Part shown: piece after piece, positions 22,904 through 33,845 of the stretch
Numbering within the stretch: position 1 is the stretch's first letter
Layout of the letters: every line of letters begins with the position of its first letter
Source of the DNA: Acanthamoeba castellanii str. Neff
Lineage: Eukaryota; Discosea; Longamoebia; Acanthamoebidae
NCBI RefSeq assembly: GCF_000313135.1
Contig: NW_004457313.1
Location: 671,292 to 735,291 of the forward strand
Direction of reading: 5' to 3'
Length of the DNA: 64,000 bases
Program-made: the position numbers and the translations under genes
The notes under the pieces: model-generated
The model's input: the letters and a program-made list of their open reading frames with translations, nothing else
Databases searched by the model: none
Told to the model about the DNA's origin: nothing

Positions 22904-23774
22904 ATGGGTCGTGTGTTGCCGGGAGGTGTGGTGGCGTGGTTCGTGCTTTCGTTCCCCGTGTGCTTGTGGGATGCCCTCTTTGTGCTGCTCCGCCCGCGCA
23001 CGATGCCCGGAGGCGACCTCGCCTGGTTTTGGGGGCCTTGTACGCACCTTCCCATTAACGAAGATTTTTGCGATTTTCTCACTTCATTTTGTTCTCCAAT
23101 GGTGTGCGGGTACGTCTAGACGAAACCTACATCGCGGTCGACCGTCGCTACCAGGACCTGAACGACGGCTTCAACATCGCCCAGGCCTGGTACGAAATAT
23201 ATTTATTATTTATTTTCAACTGTTTGCTTCACTTCCTGTTTTGACGCAACAGAGGAATAGGACCAACCCTCATCTTCTTTCTTTCTTTCTTCGTTCTTTA
23301 TCGACAACACCAGGATGAACCTCTTTGAGATCGCTGTGGGCCTGATCGCCCTCTTCCTGGTACCGACAGCGAGTCCGCGTTAGAAATCACTCTCACTCAC
23401 TCACTCACCAACCCCGCGCAGCACTTCCGTGGCCGCCAATCCGCTCATCTCTTCGCCTTTTCATCGCAGCTCATGTGCTTCGCCAAGACCGTACGCCCTC
23501 GTACTCCGCACACGCACACGCACACGCACACGCACACGCACTTCTAAGTGGGCACCGCCTGCAGGTGATCTATTTCCTGAGCGACCACGTGACGGGATGG
23601 GCCTACACCAAGCACAACGACCTGCAGAGCTTCTGGCTGCTCTTCGCCATCCCGAGCGGCGTGTGGCTCGTGTTCTCGCTGTGGACGGTGATCGTCGAAG
23701 GCGGCTACCTCGCGAAGGCGCTCAGCCGCTCCCCCGCCGGCGACAGGAAGCAGAAGCACACCAAGAAGAAGTGA
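22904..23774 (+). CDS. Four-span membrane protein, EXPERA/EBP-like
   Basis: The start MGRVLPGGVVAWFVLSFPV opens span 1 (CLWDALFVLLRPRTMPGGDL follows). Later exons give DETYIAVDRRYQDLNDGFNI and AQAW, then MNLFEIAVGLIALFL, LMCFAKT, VIYFLSDHVTGWAYTKHNDL and FWLLFAIPSGVWLVFSLWTV. The protein ends in a Lys-rich tail (KQKHTKKK-stop). It is about 180 residues. The four-span pattern, an acidic residue after span 1, and N/SGVW-x-V near the last span fit the EXPERA fold (emopamil-binding protein sterol isomerase, TMEM97, TM6SF2). The lysines near the end could be an ER-retrieval signal. Enzyme activity versus sterol-sensing role cannot be decided. An intron holds an (ACACGC)n tract at 23504-23543. Confidence 0.65.
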
Positions 23775-23876
23775 AGATGATGATGACCTCGTCAGAGTAA
23801 GTAGTACATGAGCGAGTCGTGGATGATGAATATCATTGTCATTGTGCTCCAGGGTGTGTAGCGGCTCCAACATCAT

Positions 23877-24732
23877 TCAGAACTGCTTGAAGTAGCGGCA
23901 GATGGCCGGATCGGCGGCAAAGCCGGCCTGGAACTCTTCCAGCGAGAGCGACCCGCTCTGGTTGGGGTTGTTGTACAAGAAAGCGTGACGAAGCTGGTGA
24001 TGATGGATTGGCATTATGAAGTGGTAGAGAGGCTCTCGGTACCTTATCAGTGTCGAACCGGAGGAAGATCTGTCGGATGACCTCCTTGGTGTCGGCCTTC
24101 GTGTCGTCGGAGAGCACGCCTCCCTCGGCCACCTTCGCAATGCGCATGAACATGGCCTCCACCTCCGCTACCGAAAGCTCCCCATTCCCGTCCTCATCGA
24201 ACATCCTGAACGAAGCTACACGCAAGGCACCATCAGCACAGATGCCCACGACACGCGCGACGACACACCAGGAAGTACCCGCCAGTCTGTCCCCTACGCT
24301 GCCTTTGGCGGTTAGCCCGGCCACGGCCACCCACTCGTTCACGTCGATGGTGCTGTACAACGAAGAAATTAGAAGGTAAGAAAGGAGAGGGAGGGGGGGG
24401 GGCAAGTAGAGGGCGCCTTACCCATCGCCGTCGAGATCCATGGAGCGGAAGACGGCCTGGAGCATGTCCTCACCGAAGGCGCTCATACGCGAGCTCACAA
24501 TCTCGAAGTACTGGGCCTTGGTTATGACGCCCTCCTTGTTGGCCATCTTCTTGAACCGTCGTAGTTCGTGCTCGACGTCTGCCTCAGTCACTGTGAAGAA
24601 GATAATAAAATGGAGAAATCAAAGGTAAGTGCCTGCCATGAACGGCATGGAAGGAGCTCGCGTACAATTGAACTGTTTCATCCATTTCTTCCTGTTCTTC
24701 CTGCGGATGCCGCCACCCGCAGAGTTGCCCAT
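23877..24732 (-). CDS. Neuronal-calcium-sensor/calcineurin-B-like EF-hand protein
   Basis: The start MGNSAGGGIRRKNRKKWMK has Gly-2 and Ser/Gly residues suited to N-myristoylation, as in NCS proteins. Later exons give EADVEHELRRFKKMANKEG, FGEDMLQAVFRSMDLDGD joined to STIDVNEWVAVAGLTAKGS, then SFRMFDEDGNGELSVAEVEA, VIRQIFLRFDTDK, and finally LYNNPNQSGSLSLEEFQAGF ending ICRYFKQF-stop. EF-hands around DLDGDSTID and DEDGNGELS are canonical. A third is split by the intron after FDTDK. The last begins with Asn in place of Asp. Predicted role: Ca2+-myristoyl switch or regulatory subunit acting at membranes. Convergent with the EXPERA-like gene, 102 bp apart. Confidence 0.82.
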
Positions 24733-24859
24733 GGTTCGACTGTACAATACACGACCGTGGCCTCTTGGCGTCACGCCCCAGCAGAGGCTCAACAAAGGGA
24801 ATGTCTGGTAGGTTTCCTTTTCCAGCGCAGTACTAAAAGGAAAATACATGTATTTTGAT

Positions 24860-26049
24860 TTAGGCGTCTACGAGGTTGACCGAGCGCCGTCGCTGGGCTG
24901 GGTCGGAGTCGTTGAGGGGGAGGTAGAGGCGACCGTCCTGGGCCGTCAGCTTGATGGAGTCCCGCGGTGCCGGGCCGGCCTCGGGAATGAGATCGGCGCC
25001 CTTGACCCAGAAATCGAAGAAGAGCACCACCAGGGCCAACACGAACGTCAGCACGTACACCGTAATCGCCGTGTTCTGTTCGCCTGATGATTTTGGTGTG
25101 TGTGTGTTGTCAGGTGTGTGCCATCAGTACAATTGGGTTCGCAGGAGGATCGCGCGGGAACTGCGTACTGGACTCGAACTTTTGCATCACGCCGGTGAGG
25201 AAAGCGGTGAGGGCGCTCGCGTAGACGAGGGTGCCCAGCCGGCCATGCCACCGCAGGAAACGCTGCTCTCGACGGTGGTGATTAATGTGGCGCACGACGT
25301 GGCCGTGAGCTATCTGATCTAGCCGGAGACAACGAAACGAAAGCAAACATGATCGCACAACACGCGTACCTGGTTGTTCTTGAAGAGGACGAACAGCTTG
25401 AGCGTACCCGCGACGCCCTGTATCAGCGAAAAGAACATGACCGCCAGGCCCAACCTCCCGTGCACTCTGCACACGACACGACACGACACACCGCCCGCCG
25501 CACACGCACACACGAAGAACGGGGGTGAGTGAAGTGTGGTGGACCTGCTTGCAAGGAGAGGAGAGCGGGTACGAGTGGTAGCGGGGTTTGCCGGTTTCCT
25601 GCTTGACCTGCTCGATGATGCCCAGGCCGGCGATGGAGAGACACACCCACACGCCCGACAGGATGCCGTGCACCACCCGCGCCTTGTTACGCGACAGACC
25701 GGCAAACGCCGTGTACACTCGCACGCCTGTGCACCGTTATGCATTTTTAATAATGCACTCGGATTATTTCTTTTTTGAAATATAATGATATTAATGCGCA
25801 AAAACAAATAGGAATAGATAAAGGTGACTAATTTTTCAACTGCGAAAGAACGAAACCCGCACCGTGCGAAAGGAAGAGGATGGCGCCGATGGTGAGGAGC
25901 ACCGGGTGCCAGAAGAATAGCTGGTCGGCGCCAATGACGCGCACGCAGGCGTCGATAACGATGACCACGATGGCCACCTCGATCGCCAGGCACGAGAGCC
26001 CGAGGCCCCACCTCACCACCACGTCCTTGGTCTGCAGTCCTTCTCCCAT
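24860..26049 (-). CDS. Cytochrome b561-family transmembrane oxidoreductase
   Basis: The start is MGEGLQTKDVVVRWGLGLS. Six predicted spans include LAIEVAIVVIVIDACVRVI, FFWHPVLLTIGAILFLSHG, ARVVHGILSGVWVCLSIAG, VHGRLGLAVMFFSLIQGVAG, RWHGRLGTLVYASALTAFLT and AITVYVLTFVLALVVLFFDF. Conserved histidines stand at HPVLL, SHG, VVHG, VHGRLG and RWHGRLG, the layout used by the family to hold two haems and carry electrons from ascorbate across a membrane. The C-terminus (NDSDPAQRRRSVNLVDA) is cytosolic. The protein has no added DOMON domain. Five or more exons are joined by GT-AG introns. It lies just downstream of a shorter tandem copy (26395-27140) on the same strand. Confidence 0.88.
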
Positions 26050-26394
26050 TGTTCGTTCTTTGTATTATGTGTCTTCGCCGTTCGTTCTGTTTCGTTCTTT
26101 GTTTGGGGGGGGGATGATACTCAGTTCGTCCGGAGCTCCGGACCAAAGGAAGCGAAGAATTGTGGGGGGGAGGGTGAAGGAAGGATACCCTCTGGCCCTG
26201 GAACGAAACCAACTTGAGTTGTGTGAAGAAGATGGAGGTGGCGACGGCCGGACGGAAACACAGGGGTGGTGGCACACGCGACGAAGCAAAGAAAAGTGGT
26301 TGGCCGTTTGAATCTGGAAGACGCCAAAATGGCGATACGCCAACTGGAAACGTCCGAGGAAATATTCTGGGAGGCCAGGTCGGTAACTGGCCGG
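26050..26394. other. Region between tandem cytochrome b561 copies
   Basis: About 345 bp hold the presumed promoter of the intact copy and the 3' flank of the truncated copy. No coding exon was recognised. Poly-G runs occur at 26104-26113 and 26164-26170. Confidence 0.5.
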
Positions 26395-27140
26395 TCAGGA
26401 GTTGAGGTTGAGGCCCAGGTCGAGGGCGGAGGAGTAGACGGGATGAGGGGCGTGGGTGCTGTCGAGGATCTTAATGCGCCGCTCGTTGAGCATCGGCGCG
26501 GGTGGGTGCGGCAAGAGGTCGCCTCCCTTCACGATGAAGTCGAAGAATATCACCATGAGCGACAAGACGCAGGTCAGCACGTAGACCGCTATCATGGTGC
26601 CCTGCTCGACTGCACACCATCATCAACCAAATCAGCATCGGTGCGTTACCCGCAGGCGTTGAGAAGAGCGCTACGAACTCGAGTCCAGCTGCGCGTAGGC
26701 ACCCGAGAGGACGGCAGGGAGGGAGCTCGCGTAGATGAGTGTGCCCAGGCGGCCGTGCCACCGCAGGAAACGCTGCGTGTGATAGAGTTTTGTTTTTTCC
26801 AGCTTTACCTTCGTTCTGGGCCAGAGCCGGCAGTGCCGGCAGTGCCGACTGGTTGGCGGCAGGTACCTGGTTCGTTTTGTGGAGGACGAACAACTTGAGC
26901 GTGCCCGCCATGCCTTGGACCAAGGAGAAGAAAAGGACCGCCAGGCCCAGCCTCCCGTGGATTCTGCACATCATCGTCATCGTCAGCATTCTGATGAGGT
27001 GTACCACGTAGAGGAGGAGATGAGGATGGGGGATAAACGCACGTGTTGAAGAGCGGCAACGCCTGGCTGAACTTGTGGCGTTCGACAATGACCAGGCCCG
27101 CCATCGAGATAATCACCCAGAGCCCGGACAGGAGGCCGTC
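26395..27140 (-). pseudogene. 5'-truncated second cytochrome b561 copy
   Basis: The copy matches the intact paralogue from DGLLSGLWVIISMAGLVIVE onward. It then gives IHGRLGLAVLFFSLVQGMAG, RFLRWHGRLGTLIYASSLPA, and after an intron MIAVYVLTCVLSLMVIFFDF with tail ILDSTHAPHPVYSS, ending NLNS-stop. The frame is open throughout and splice sites look normal. Homology stops abruptly at 27140, exactly where the paralogue has its VVHG haem-histidine codon; here the residue is Asp. The first two spans with HPVLL and SHG are not found upstream. A complete haem set is therefore missing. Either it is a recent 5'-truncated duplicate or the N-terminal exons were replaced. The frame upstream (to about 27428) shows no similarity. 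Confidence 0.7.
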
Positions 27141-27419
27141 AGCAGCTTGTCGGCAGCCACACCACCGCCCACCACCATCTCTCTTCTTGCAAGCGTAAAG
27201 ATAAGCCGCTGTCCTCCTCTCCCACGGTCTTACGGGCGGCCACAGCTCTGGGGAGTAGACCCACACCTCTTTCCGCTCTTCCCCCAGCAAACGGCGCTTT
27301 CCTTTTGTGCTCTGTTTGAAGAAACTGCTCAAGAAAACAAGAAAATTGCAACTATAACAGGCGTAGGCCGCCATGAAGTGCTGATTGACAGCCAATGAGG
27401 GATCCCTTGCTGGTTCCCG

Positions 27420-29717
27420 TTTATGCATGTGGGATCAGCACACACCTGGTCACCATATCAACAAAGGGGGAGGGTCATTTATTCATTCATCCCAGTGTCT
27501 CCACCCACTTGTGTGGTGCCAGGCAGTAACATGCACAACCCAAACTCCACTGGCATGACATCACACACACCACATCATACTGCCCCAGTGTGGGGCAGTC
27601 AAGATGGCTGTAAGTCTTCCTCTGTGTTGGACTCAGCACACAGATCAATGTAGAAGGGTTGTCCAGGTTGGACAAGTTGGTGATGAGGGTGAGGGAGAAG
27701 GAGTTGGACTGGTGCTAGTGGTGAGGTAGGGTTGGATGACAACAGGGGCTGCAACCTGTGTGTTGTGTGGTTGGTGAGATGTGAAGAGGGACAGAGTGGC
27801 TAGAGGTAGGTGAGGGAAGAGGGTCCCATTCCATGTAGTTCACAATGCTATGGCAGATGATAGTTGTGGTTGTTGCTGTGCATGGAGAACAAGTTCCAGA
27901 GCAAGGCTGGAGAGTGAGTGTCTACTACAATGGACTTCATCCCACTGCCCTTCCAGGTCAATGAGGTTGAGGCCTCAGATGCCAAGCATGGTGGTGGCAT
28001 GTGGACAACACCAATGATGAACATGATGGGCAGGAGAAGAGTGACCACACATGCAGCCCCTTCCACAGGGTGGCATGCTGGTCAACAGGAAGGGCAGCAA
28101 CACCACTGCCTCTGCTGGTGCCTCCTGCTTTGTATTGCCTCCCCAACTTAGTATATGCTCCAAGCTCATTCTTATCCCTACTATGTGCAAGGTCTGCTAG
28201 CAGCAATTCACAACCAGCAACAACTAGTTACCAGCCCAAGTTTTAGTAGCAATAGATCCAACACCAAAATACAAACTAAGCCAATTTTAACAACATAAAG
28301 ATGTAAAAAGTGTTGAAAAATGGCAAAGAAATAAGAAAGAAATCATTTATACTGTCGACAAGGTGAAAAAAAGTCCCCCTGCGGGGGGGCACTATGTTGG
28401 GAAAAGGTGTGGAGGTTGTGATGAAAAGGTGTTGAGGTGCAGGAAAAGGTGTGTGGAAAGGTGCACAGAAAAGTGTGGCAGAAAGGTGTGGAGGTGTGAT
28501 AAAAATGTGCAGAGGTGGCCAAAAGGTGCAGGAATGTGACCAAAAGGTGCCCAGGGGGTGGCATGAGAGGAGGGATCAGGCACCCAATTGCCATTTGCAT
28601 GAGTGGCAGCCCCAGTGGCATGTAGCAGCCCCTGCTGACAGTTGAAGCAAGTGAAGCCCATGAAGGGAGTGAAGGAAGTGCTGACAAGACCAAAGGCCAT
28701 GATGATGGGAGTGAAGGCCACAACAGGAGTGAAGAGTTGAGGATGTACATGAAGGCCAGGAAGGGGCACAGCAAGAGGTGCATGAAGAGTGGCCTGGTGT
28801 AGCACCACCTTGATGATGACAATGAGGTCTCCACTCAAGTGCTGTCATGGGTGAGGCCCTCCACAATGGCCTTCTTGACAGTCAGTGCATAGATGTGGAG
28901 GAGGTAGATGTTGTTGACATTGCTGTTGATATGGTTGATGTTGCTGCTGTTGCTGTTGTTGAATCTCTTGGTGAGGCTGAGGGGTACTGGATGGTAGGCC
29001 AATGTCAGTGGGTGAGGGCCAGGAAGGGGTGTATGAGCAAGAGGTGTGTGAAGACTGGCTGGGTGTAGCACCAACTTGACAATGGTGATGATGAGGTCTC
29101 CTCCACTTGAGTGCCAGGGGCAAGGCCCTCCTCAACAAGAAGCACATGGTTGTGGAGGATATTGTTGACATTGTTGTTCTTATTCTCATTGTTGTTGTTC
29201 TTGTCATTGTTGTTGTAGATCTTGATGTTGATGTTGTTGTTGTTGTTGTAGATCTCAATGACACTGAGGGGTCTGGGATGATGATAGGACAACACACCAG
29301 CCCTGGCAACCACATTGCAGTTGAGGTTGAGGTCAAAGAAGGTGAGAAGAAGGGGGTGGTTGAGCCCTGTCATGGAGTTGAAGGTCAAGCCAACTACACC
29401 AGAGGGAGTCATTTCCATGAGCAGATGGTACCAGGTGTGGTCAACCCCCAAACAACTGGGTGGCAAAAAGGAGGAATGCCAGAAGCAGGATGATGCTGCT
29501 AGACTTCATCATCATCATTGTCAACTACTTGCAGTAGTAGTTGCTTGAGCTGTTGACAGTACAATGGGAAGTTGGAGAACTGGTCTCTTCTCTCAAAATT
29601 TTTCCTGGCCACTGGAAAACACAATGTCCATGTCAGCAGTGAACCAAAGCACAAAGCACAGAAGCAAATCTGGGCACAGTACCCACCAAAAACCAGAACC
29701 ACATAACACAAATAACT
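27420..29717. other. CpG-depleted 2.3 kb block, possible decayed or methylated insertion
   Basis: From the CG at 27418-27419 to the CG at 29718-29719 I can find only two CG dinucleotides (28356-28357 and 28382-28383). Flanking DNA has several CG per 60 bp. TG and CA are abundant instead. The block is also richer in GTTGTT-type and GTGGTG-type low-complexity sequence, lacks the usual GTACG donors, and has no recognisable gene. This is the mark expected of CpG methylation followed by deamination, as in silenced transposons or endogenised viral DNA. The origin is not identifiable by eye. Reading frames inside (for example Asn-rich on minus around 29150-29280) are low-complexity. Confidence 0.75.
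28754..29290. repeat. Diverged direct repeat of about 263 bp inside the CpG-poor block
   Basis: Unit A starts GGCCAGGAAGGGG at 28754 and unit B starts with the same bases at about 29017. Both continue with GCAAGAGGTG, a TGTAGCACCA element, a GAGGTCTCC element, GGCAAGGCCCTCC or GTGAGGCCCTCC, a GTTGTT-rich middle and CTGAGGGGT near the end. They differ by many substitutions and small indels, so the duplication is old or strongly mutated. Confidence 0.65.
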
Positions 29718-31142
29718 CGCAAGCAAAGGAAAGTTGGTCAGGAAACGAATGAGGAAAACAACTGAAGGGGGGGGTACCGAGGTGCAGCAGCCCCCTGACC
29801 GAAAGAAGAAGATGATGATGAAACCGATGGCGAAGGGATTGCTTTAGGAGGTGTTCGTCGTCATCATTGCAGCTATTAAACCTCCCTTTACGAACACCTG
29901 CTGGGCAGGGAAGAGGAATGGGGAATGGGGAGCGGGAGATCAGTACGGCTTGCTTTAAAGCGGCAGCATAGCAGCAGCAGCAGATGATGATGATGATATC
30001 AGAGGGTAGCGGTATGTACAACAGGTACGTGCGACGTTACGGGGAAGCTCGGGGCGGCGACGGTGCGGGGGGGGGGAGTCTGCGCTCACACATCGACGAT
30101 GACGTCGTGCGTCCCATGCCCCGCCGCCGCCGCCACCAGCACGACGTCGGCCGGCTCCTCCAAGGGGAGGGGCTTTTCCTGCGTATCCAGCCCGATGCCC
30201 GACGGTGTTGGCGCCCTGGAGAGAGAGATAGAGAGAAGATGTCACGTGAGTCTGCATGTGCGTGTGCGGTCATGCGGTGGTGCGTGTGCGGTGGGAGGCC
30301 AGATGATACCGCGCGAGGAGGCGCTCACGTCTCGAGAAGGGAGGACGCGCGGTAGGCCTGCCTGCGGGGCTCCCGCACGGCCAAGGGGAGAAGAGAGCCG
30401 CAGATCAGCTGCGATGGCCGACACCACCCGCCGCCGCCCGAGAGAGCGTGTGCCTGACAGATCGGGCACCTTCACATCAGCATCGTGTGCGGTGGTGCGT
30501 GTGCGTGTGTTGTGGTGCGTGTCGAGCGTACCAAGACGGGACAGGGCATTGCAGCGGGGTGGTGGCCCGCGGGGCAGCGGGCAATCGAACGAACGCACTT
30601 GTCGGCGACGACATCCCTGGAAACCGCCGCGCGTGGCCCCCAGGGCTACTCTCCGCCGGCGTGTGGTGGGTGGTGGTCCTCACGCGCCGCACGGCGACTG
30701 ACAGACAACGAGCGGCGGGACCAGCAACGGCCGAGGCCTCCCCAACGAGTAGAGAGGGGGTGTACGGGGGGGGCTAGGCGACGCTCGGACGAGAGCTGCC
30801 TTGGTCGAAGAACTCTCTTCTTGTTGTTGGTTGTTGGTTGTTGTTGTGGAAGGTTCGCTCTAATCAAGCCTGGTTGTTGTCGTTGCCAGGGGCGGTGGTG
30901 GTGTGGAAAGCGATGGAGTCCCGCATCGAGGCGCCAGGAGAAGAAGAAGCCCTCATGAGCGAAGGGGGCCAAATCGAGAGGGGGACGAGATGGAAAAGGC
31001 GCATCTTATGACGAGAAAGAACTTCTAGGCCGAATTATGCGCCTTCTCTCTCAACTTTCTCTTTATCTCTCTTTGTGTACATCCTTGTGGTCGACCACGA
31101 CCACGGCCGCCCAGTCGGCCAGCCTCTGCGCAGGCGCCTCAG
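29718..31142. other. Poorly resolved region between CpG-poor block and exchanger gene
   Basis: Normal CpG content returns here. Sequence is CA/GT-rich with Arg-rich frames on both strands. Apart from the weak minus-strand candidate described separately, no gene, tRNA or repeat family was recognised. Poly-G runs lie at 29765-29774 and 30067-30077. Confidence 0.45.
30086..30956 (-). CDS. Weak candidate gene, unknown product
   Basis: A possible first exon begins MRASSSPGASMRDSIAFHTT. A middle exon after TTTCCAG gives DVVADKCVRSIARCPAGHH and ends at a GTACGC donor. A last segment after ATCGCAG reads LICGSLLPLAVREPRRQAYR and ASSLLE, then over a GTGAGC intron TAPTPSGIGLDTQEKPLPLE and ADVVLVAAAGHGTHDVIVDV-stop. 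The last two exons keep one frame. The first exon can be joined only with a non-standard GC donor. No family was recognised, so this may be an artefact. Confidence 0.25.
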
Positions 31143-33845
31143 TTAGTTGGTTGTTCCGGCGCTGAAGGAAGCCTGGCCACGGTCGAGTTCGTTCAGCGAC
31201 ACAGCACCGACCAGCTCCTCATCGTCCGAGAGATCGCCCACGCCCCCTTTCCGAAACTGCATGCGCGCTCCTGGAGAGAGATCGACGAGTGGGACGTCGG
31301 CGAGCGAGGTTGGTGCTGGTGACGATGATGGGATGGTAGCAACAGCCAGTAAATAATAAATAATAATAAAGGGCGTGAGTGATGCGCACCGTTGTTATCC
31401 TCGTCTTCCCCCATTGGGTCCTCCTCCATCTCCAGCTCCATCATCTCGGTGGTCTCAAAGTCCTGGCCCACCATCTCCGTCGCGTAGTAGTGGGGCAGCG
31501 CCACTCGCTTGATGAGCATGGGCTTGATGTATCTGCGCGCGTTCGAGAGATATTAATATGAATCACACCACATGTGATCCGTCATTATGGTAGGATGATA
31601 AACATAGCAAGAGATGAGTAGTCGGGAGTCGTCGCACCTTCTGTCGAGACGCATCCAAAACGTGGAGTCCACTTCATCGACTTCTTCCTCGTCGCCGGCG
31701 GCCTGAGGTTTGACGTCGAGCAAAATGAGCAGCGGACCCGTGGCGCCGCCCATGACCATCACCGTCAGCAGCACGATGAAGAGCGTCGTCGTGTGGATCG
31801 AGAGGGCGTGCTCCGTCTGCGTGTCCAGCGAAAGCGCAAACGCCATCGCTCCTCGCAGACCTTAATCGTTTGGACGACACACGTGTGAGCATCAAGACGT
31901 CGGGGGGGGGCAGCCGCGGGCGAAAAGCGTCGATCACACTTGGTGAAGCGAAGCGTACCGGCAAACCACATGACGAACTGCTCCTTGAGCGGTATCTGTC
32001 GCTTGGGGTTCTTCCGCTGGTAGATGTTGATCATCAGGCTGAGCGGGAAGATGTTGAACAGCCGTGACGCCAGGCAGAACAACTGTGTGTGTGCGTGTGT
32101 CGCGGATTGTCAGCGTCCACGCATCAGAGGGCTGAGAGATATTATTTGCGACGAGGCGAGGCTTGCGTGCGTACCACGCTGAAGAAGATCAGGCCAATGT
32201 CGTACACCTGATCGAAGCTGAACAGGGCGAGGCCCAGGTAGGCGAACACGAACATCTCCGACAGCGAGGCCATCACCTTGAAGAGCTTGGTCGAGAATTT
32301 TTGGGCCTGCGGGGAGAGGTTGTGGTACGTGTAGTGCGCCATGACCACCCCGCAGAACAGGATCGCGACAATGCCTGCACACGGGCCGACAACCCTGGGT
32401 TCAGCACACGCATGCACCGCAGACACCACGTCCAAGGCCGAGGACAGCACACGGCGCGGGGGGGGGGGTTGTACCAGATAGGCCCAAGCCGTCTGCGAGC
32501 AGGTACGACGAATAGGAATACAGCACGAGCAACACCAGCTCCAGGGTGTGGTACCTGTCGAATTGCGTGTACTTGAACAGCTGGTGTGGTGTGGTGTGGG
32601 TGTGTGTGTGTGTTAAAGGCTGGTAGAAGTGAGTGTTAATTGATTGGGGAGGTGTACCAGTGATGACAGCAGTCCAATCGTCACGCCCACGGCAAAGGAG
32701 CCGGCAAAGCTGACGGTGAACTCCAACACTATGTTGAGGAGGGTTCCAATAGAGAGCTCCTTGGACGTCGTCGTGCTCAGCGCTCTGTACGTATAGACAG
32801 CGCCGCTCAGCCGTGAATACGTTGCTCAATCGTCGCCTCTGTCCCGCTGGTGGGAGAGCGCGCGTACCTGAAGAGCACGATGGCAATGGCGTCGTTGAGG
32901 ATGCTCTCTCCAAAGACCGACGCGTAGAGGTTCTTGTTCACGCCCAGATCCTTAAAGATGGCTGTGTGCGTCGCGTGGCTCAGAGGTTAGATCTTGGTCG
33001 GGAGGGGACAACAACGTGATGGCGAGAAGAGAGTGAGAGAGAGAGAGAGAGAGGAACGCGTGTGTGTGGTGTGTGTGGTACTCACCGAGCACAGAGACCG
33101 GATCGGTGGCGGATATGAGGGAGCCAAAGATGAAGCACTCCAACAGCGACAGCGGGAGGGTGAGGCCCCAGGACACAACCACGTAGAGCAAGCCACCGAA
33201 AATGCCTGCCGAGATGAGGGTGCCGACGAAGGCCATCACAGAGATACGCCCGATGTTGTTGAAGAAGTTGCTCTGTGTGTCGTGTGTGTGGTGCAGGTGA
33301 CAACGTTAGGGACCAAATAAAGCCGGTGTGTTCTCCACGGTAACCGCCAGGTGGTGGTTGGCGAACGTAGAGCGTTTGGGTGTGGGAAGATGTACCCTTC
33401 GCATGTTGTAGCCAGACTCGAAGATGATGGGCGGGAGCAGGATGAGCATGAAGAACTCAGAGTCGAACTGGACGATCGACTGCAGTCGCTCCAACTTGGC
33501 GAAGAATCGAATGAAGGCCCCCATAATCGCGCCGAACAGGATGGCGGCACCTGTTTCGTGAAGGATCTTCCATTTGCTCTGTAGCTGGCGCAGGATGTAG
33601 GCCGAGACGAAGCAGACGATGAGCAGCACTATGAGGAGGAGCAGGGTGAAGCTGTCCTTGGACTCCTCGTTCGCCTCTCGGAATGTGAGAGAGGCGGCTG
33701 ATGTGGAATCGGAGATGGCCGACATTTTAGGCGCGTAGAGGAAAGATGAGCAGGCAGGAGCGATGAGGAGCAGAACCCAGAGCAAAAGTGGCAGAAGAAG
33801 AGCTAAAGTGTGGTGGAGGGAAGGAGGACGAGTAGAACGAGGCAT
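31143..33845 (-). CDS. Na+/H+ exchanger, endosomal/Golgi (NHE6/8-like) type
   Basis: The start [19 protein letters not shown] and following [15 protein letters not shown] make a signal-peptide-like first span. Core spans follow, with [56 protein letters not shown] and [14 protein letters not shown]. Further on are [58 protein letters not shown] and [13 protein letters not shown]. The ATDPVSVLA and GESILNDA motifs are the ion-binding region of CPA1 exchangers and here resemble intracellular NHE6/7/8/9. The C-terminal tail is short and acidic ([17 protein letters not shown]) and ends [12 protein letters not shown]. Role: exchange of Na+/K+ for H+ across endosomal or Golgi membranes, setting lumenal pH. 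Confidence 0.9.

Noticed and set aside
26395..27428. Second cytochrome b561 as a complete gene
   Set aside because: The first two spans and the first haem histidines are absent from the sequence upstream, and homology stops within an exon at 27140.
29107..29493. Plus-strand frame rich in Val/Asp, and Asn-rich minus frame, as genes
   Set aside because: They lie in the CpG-poor block, are driven by GTT/AAC low complexity, and show no domain or splice context.
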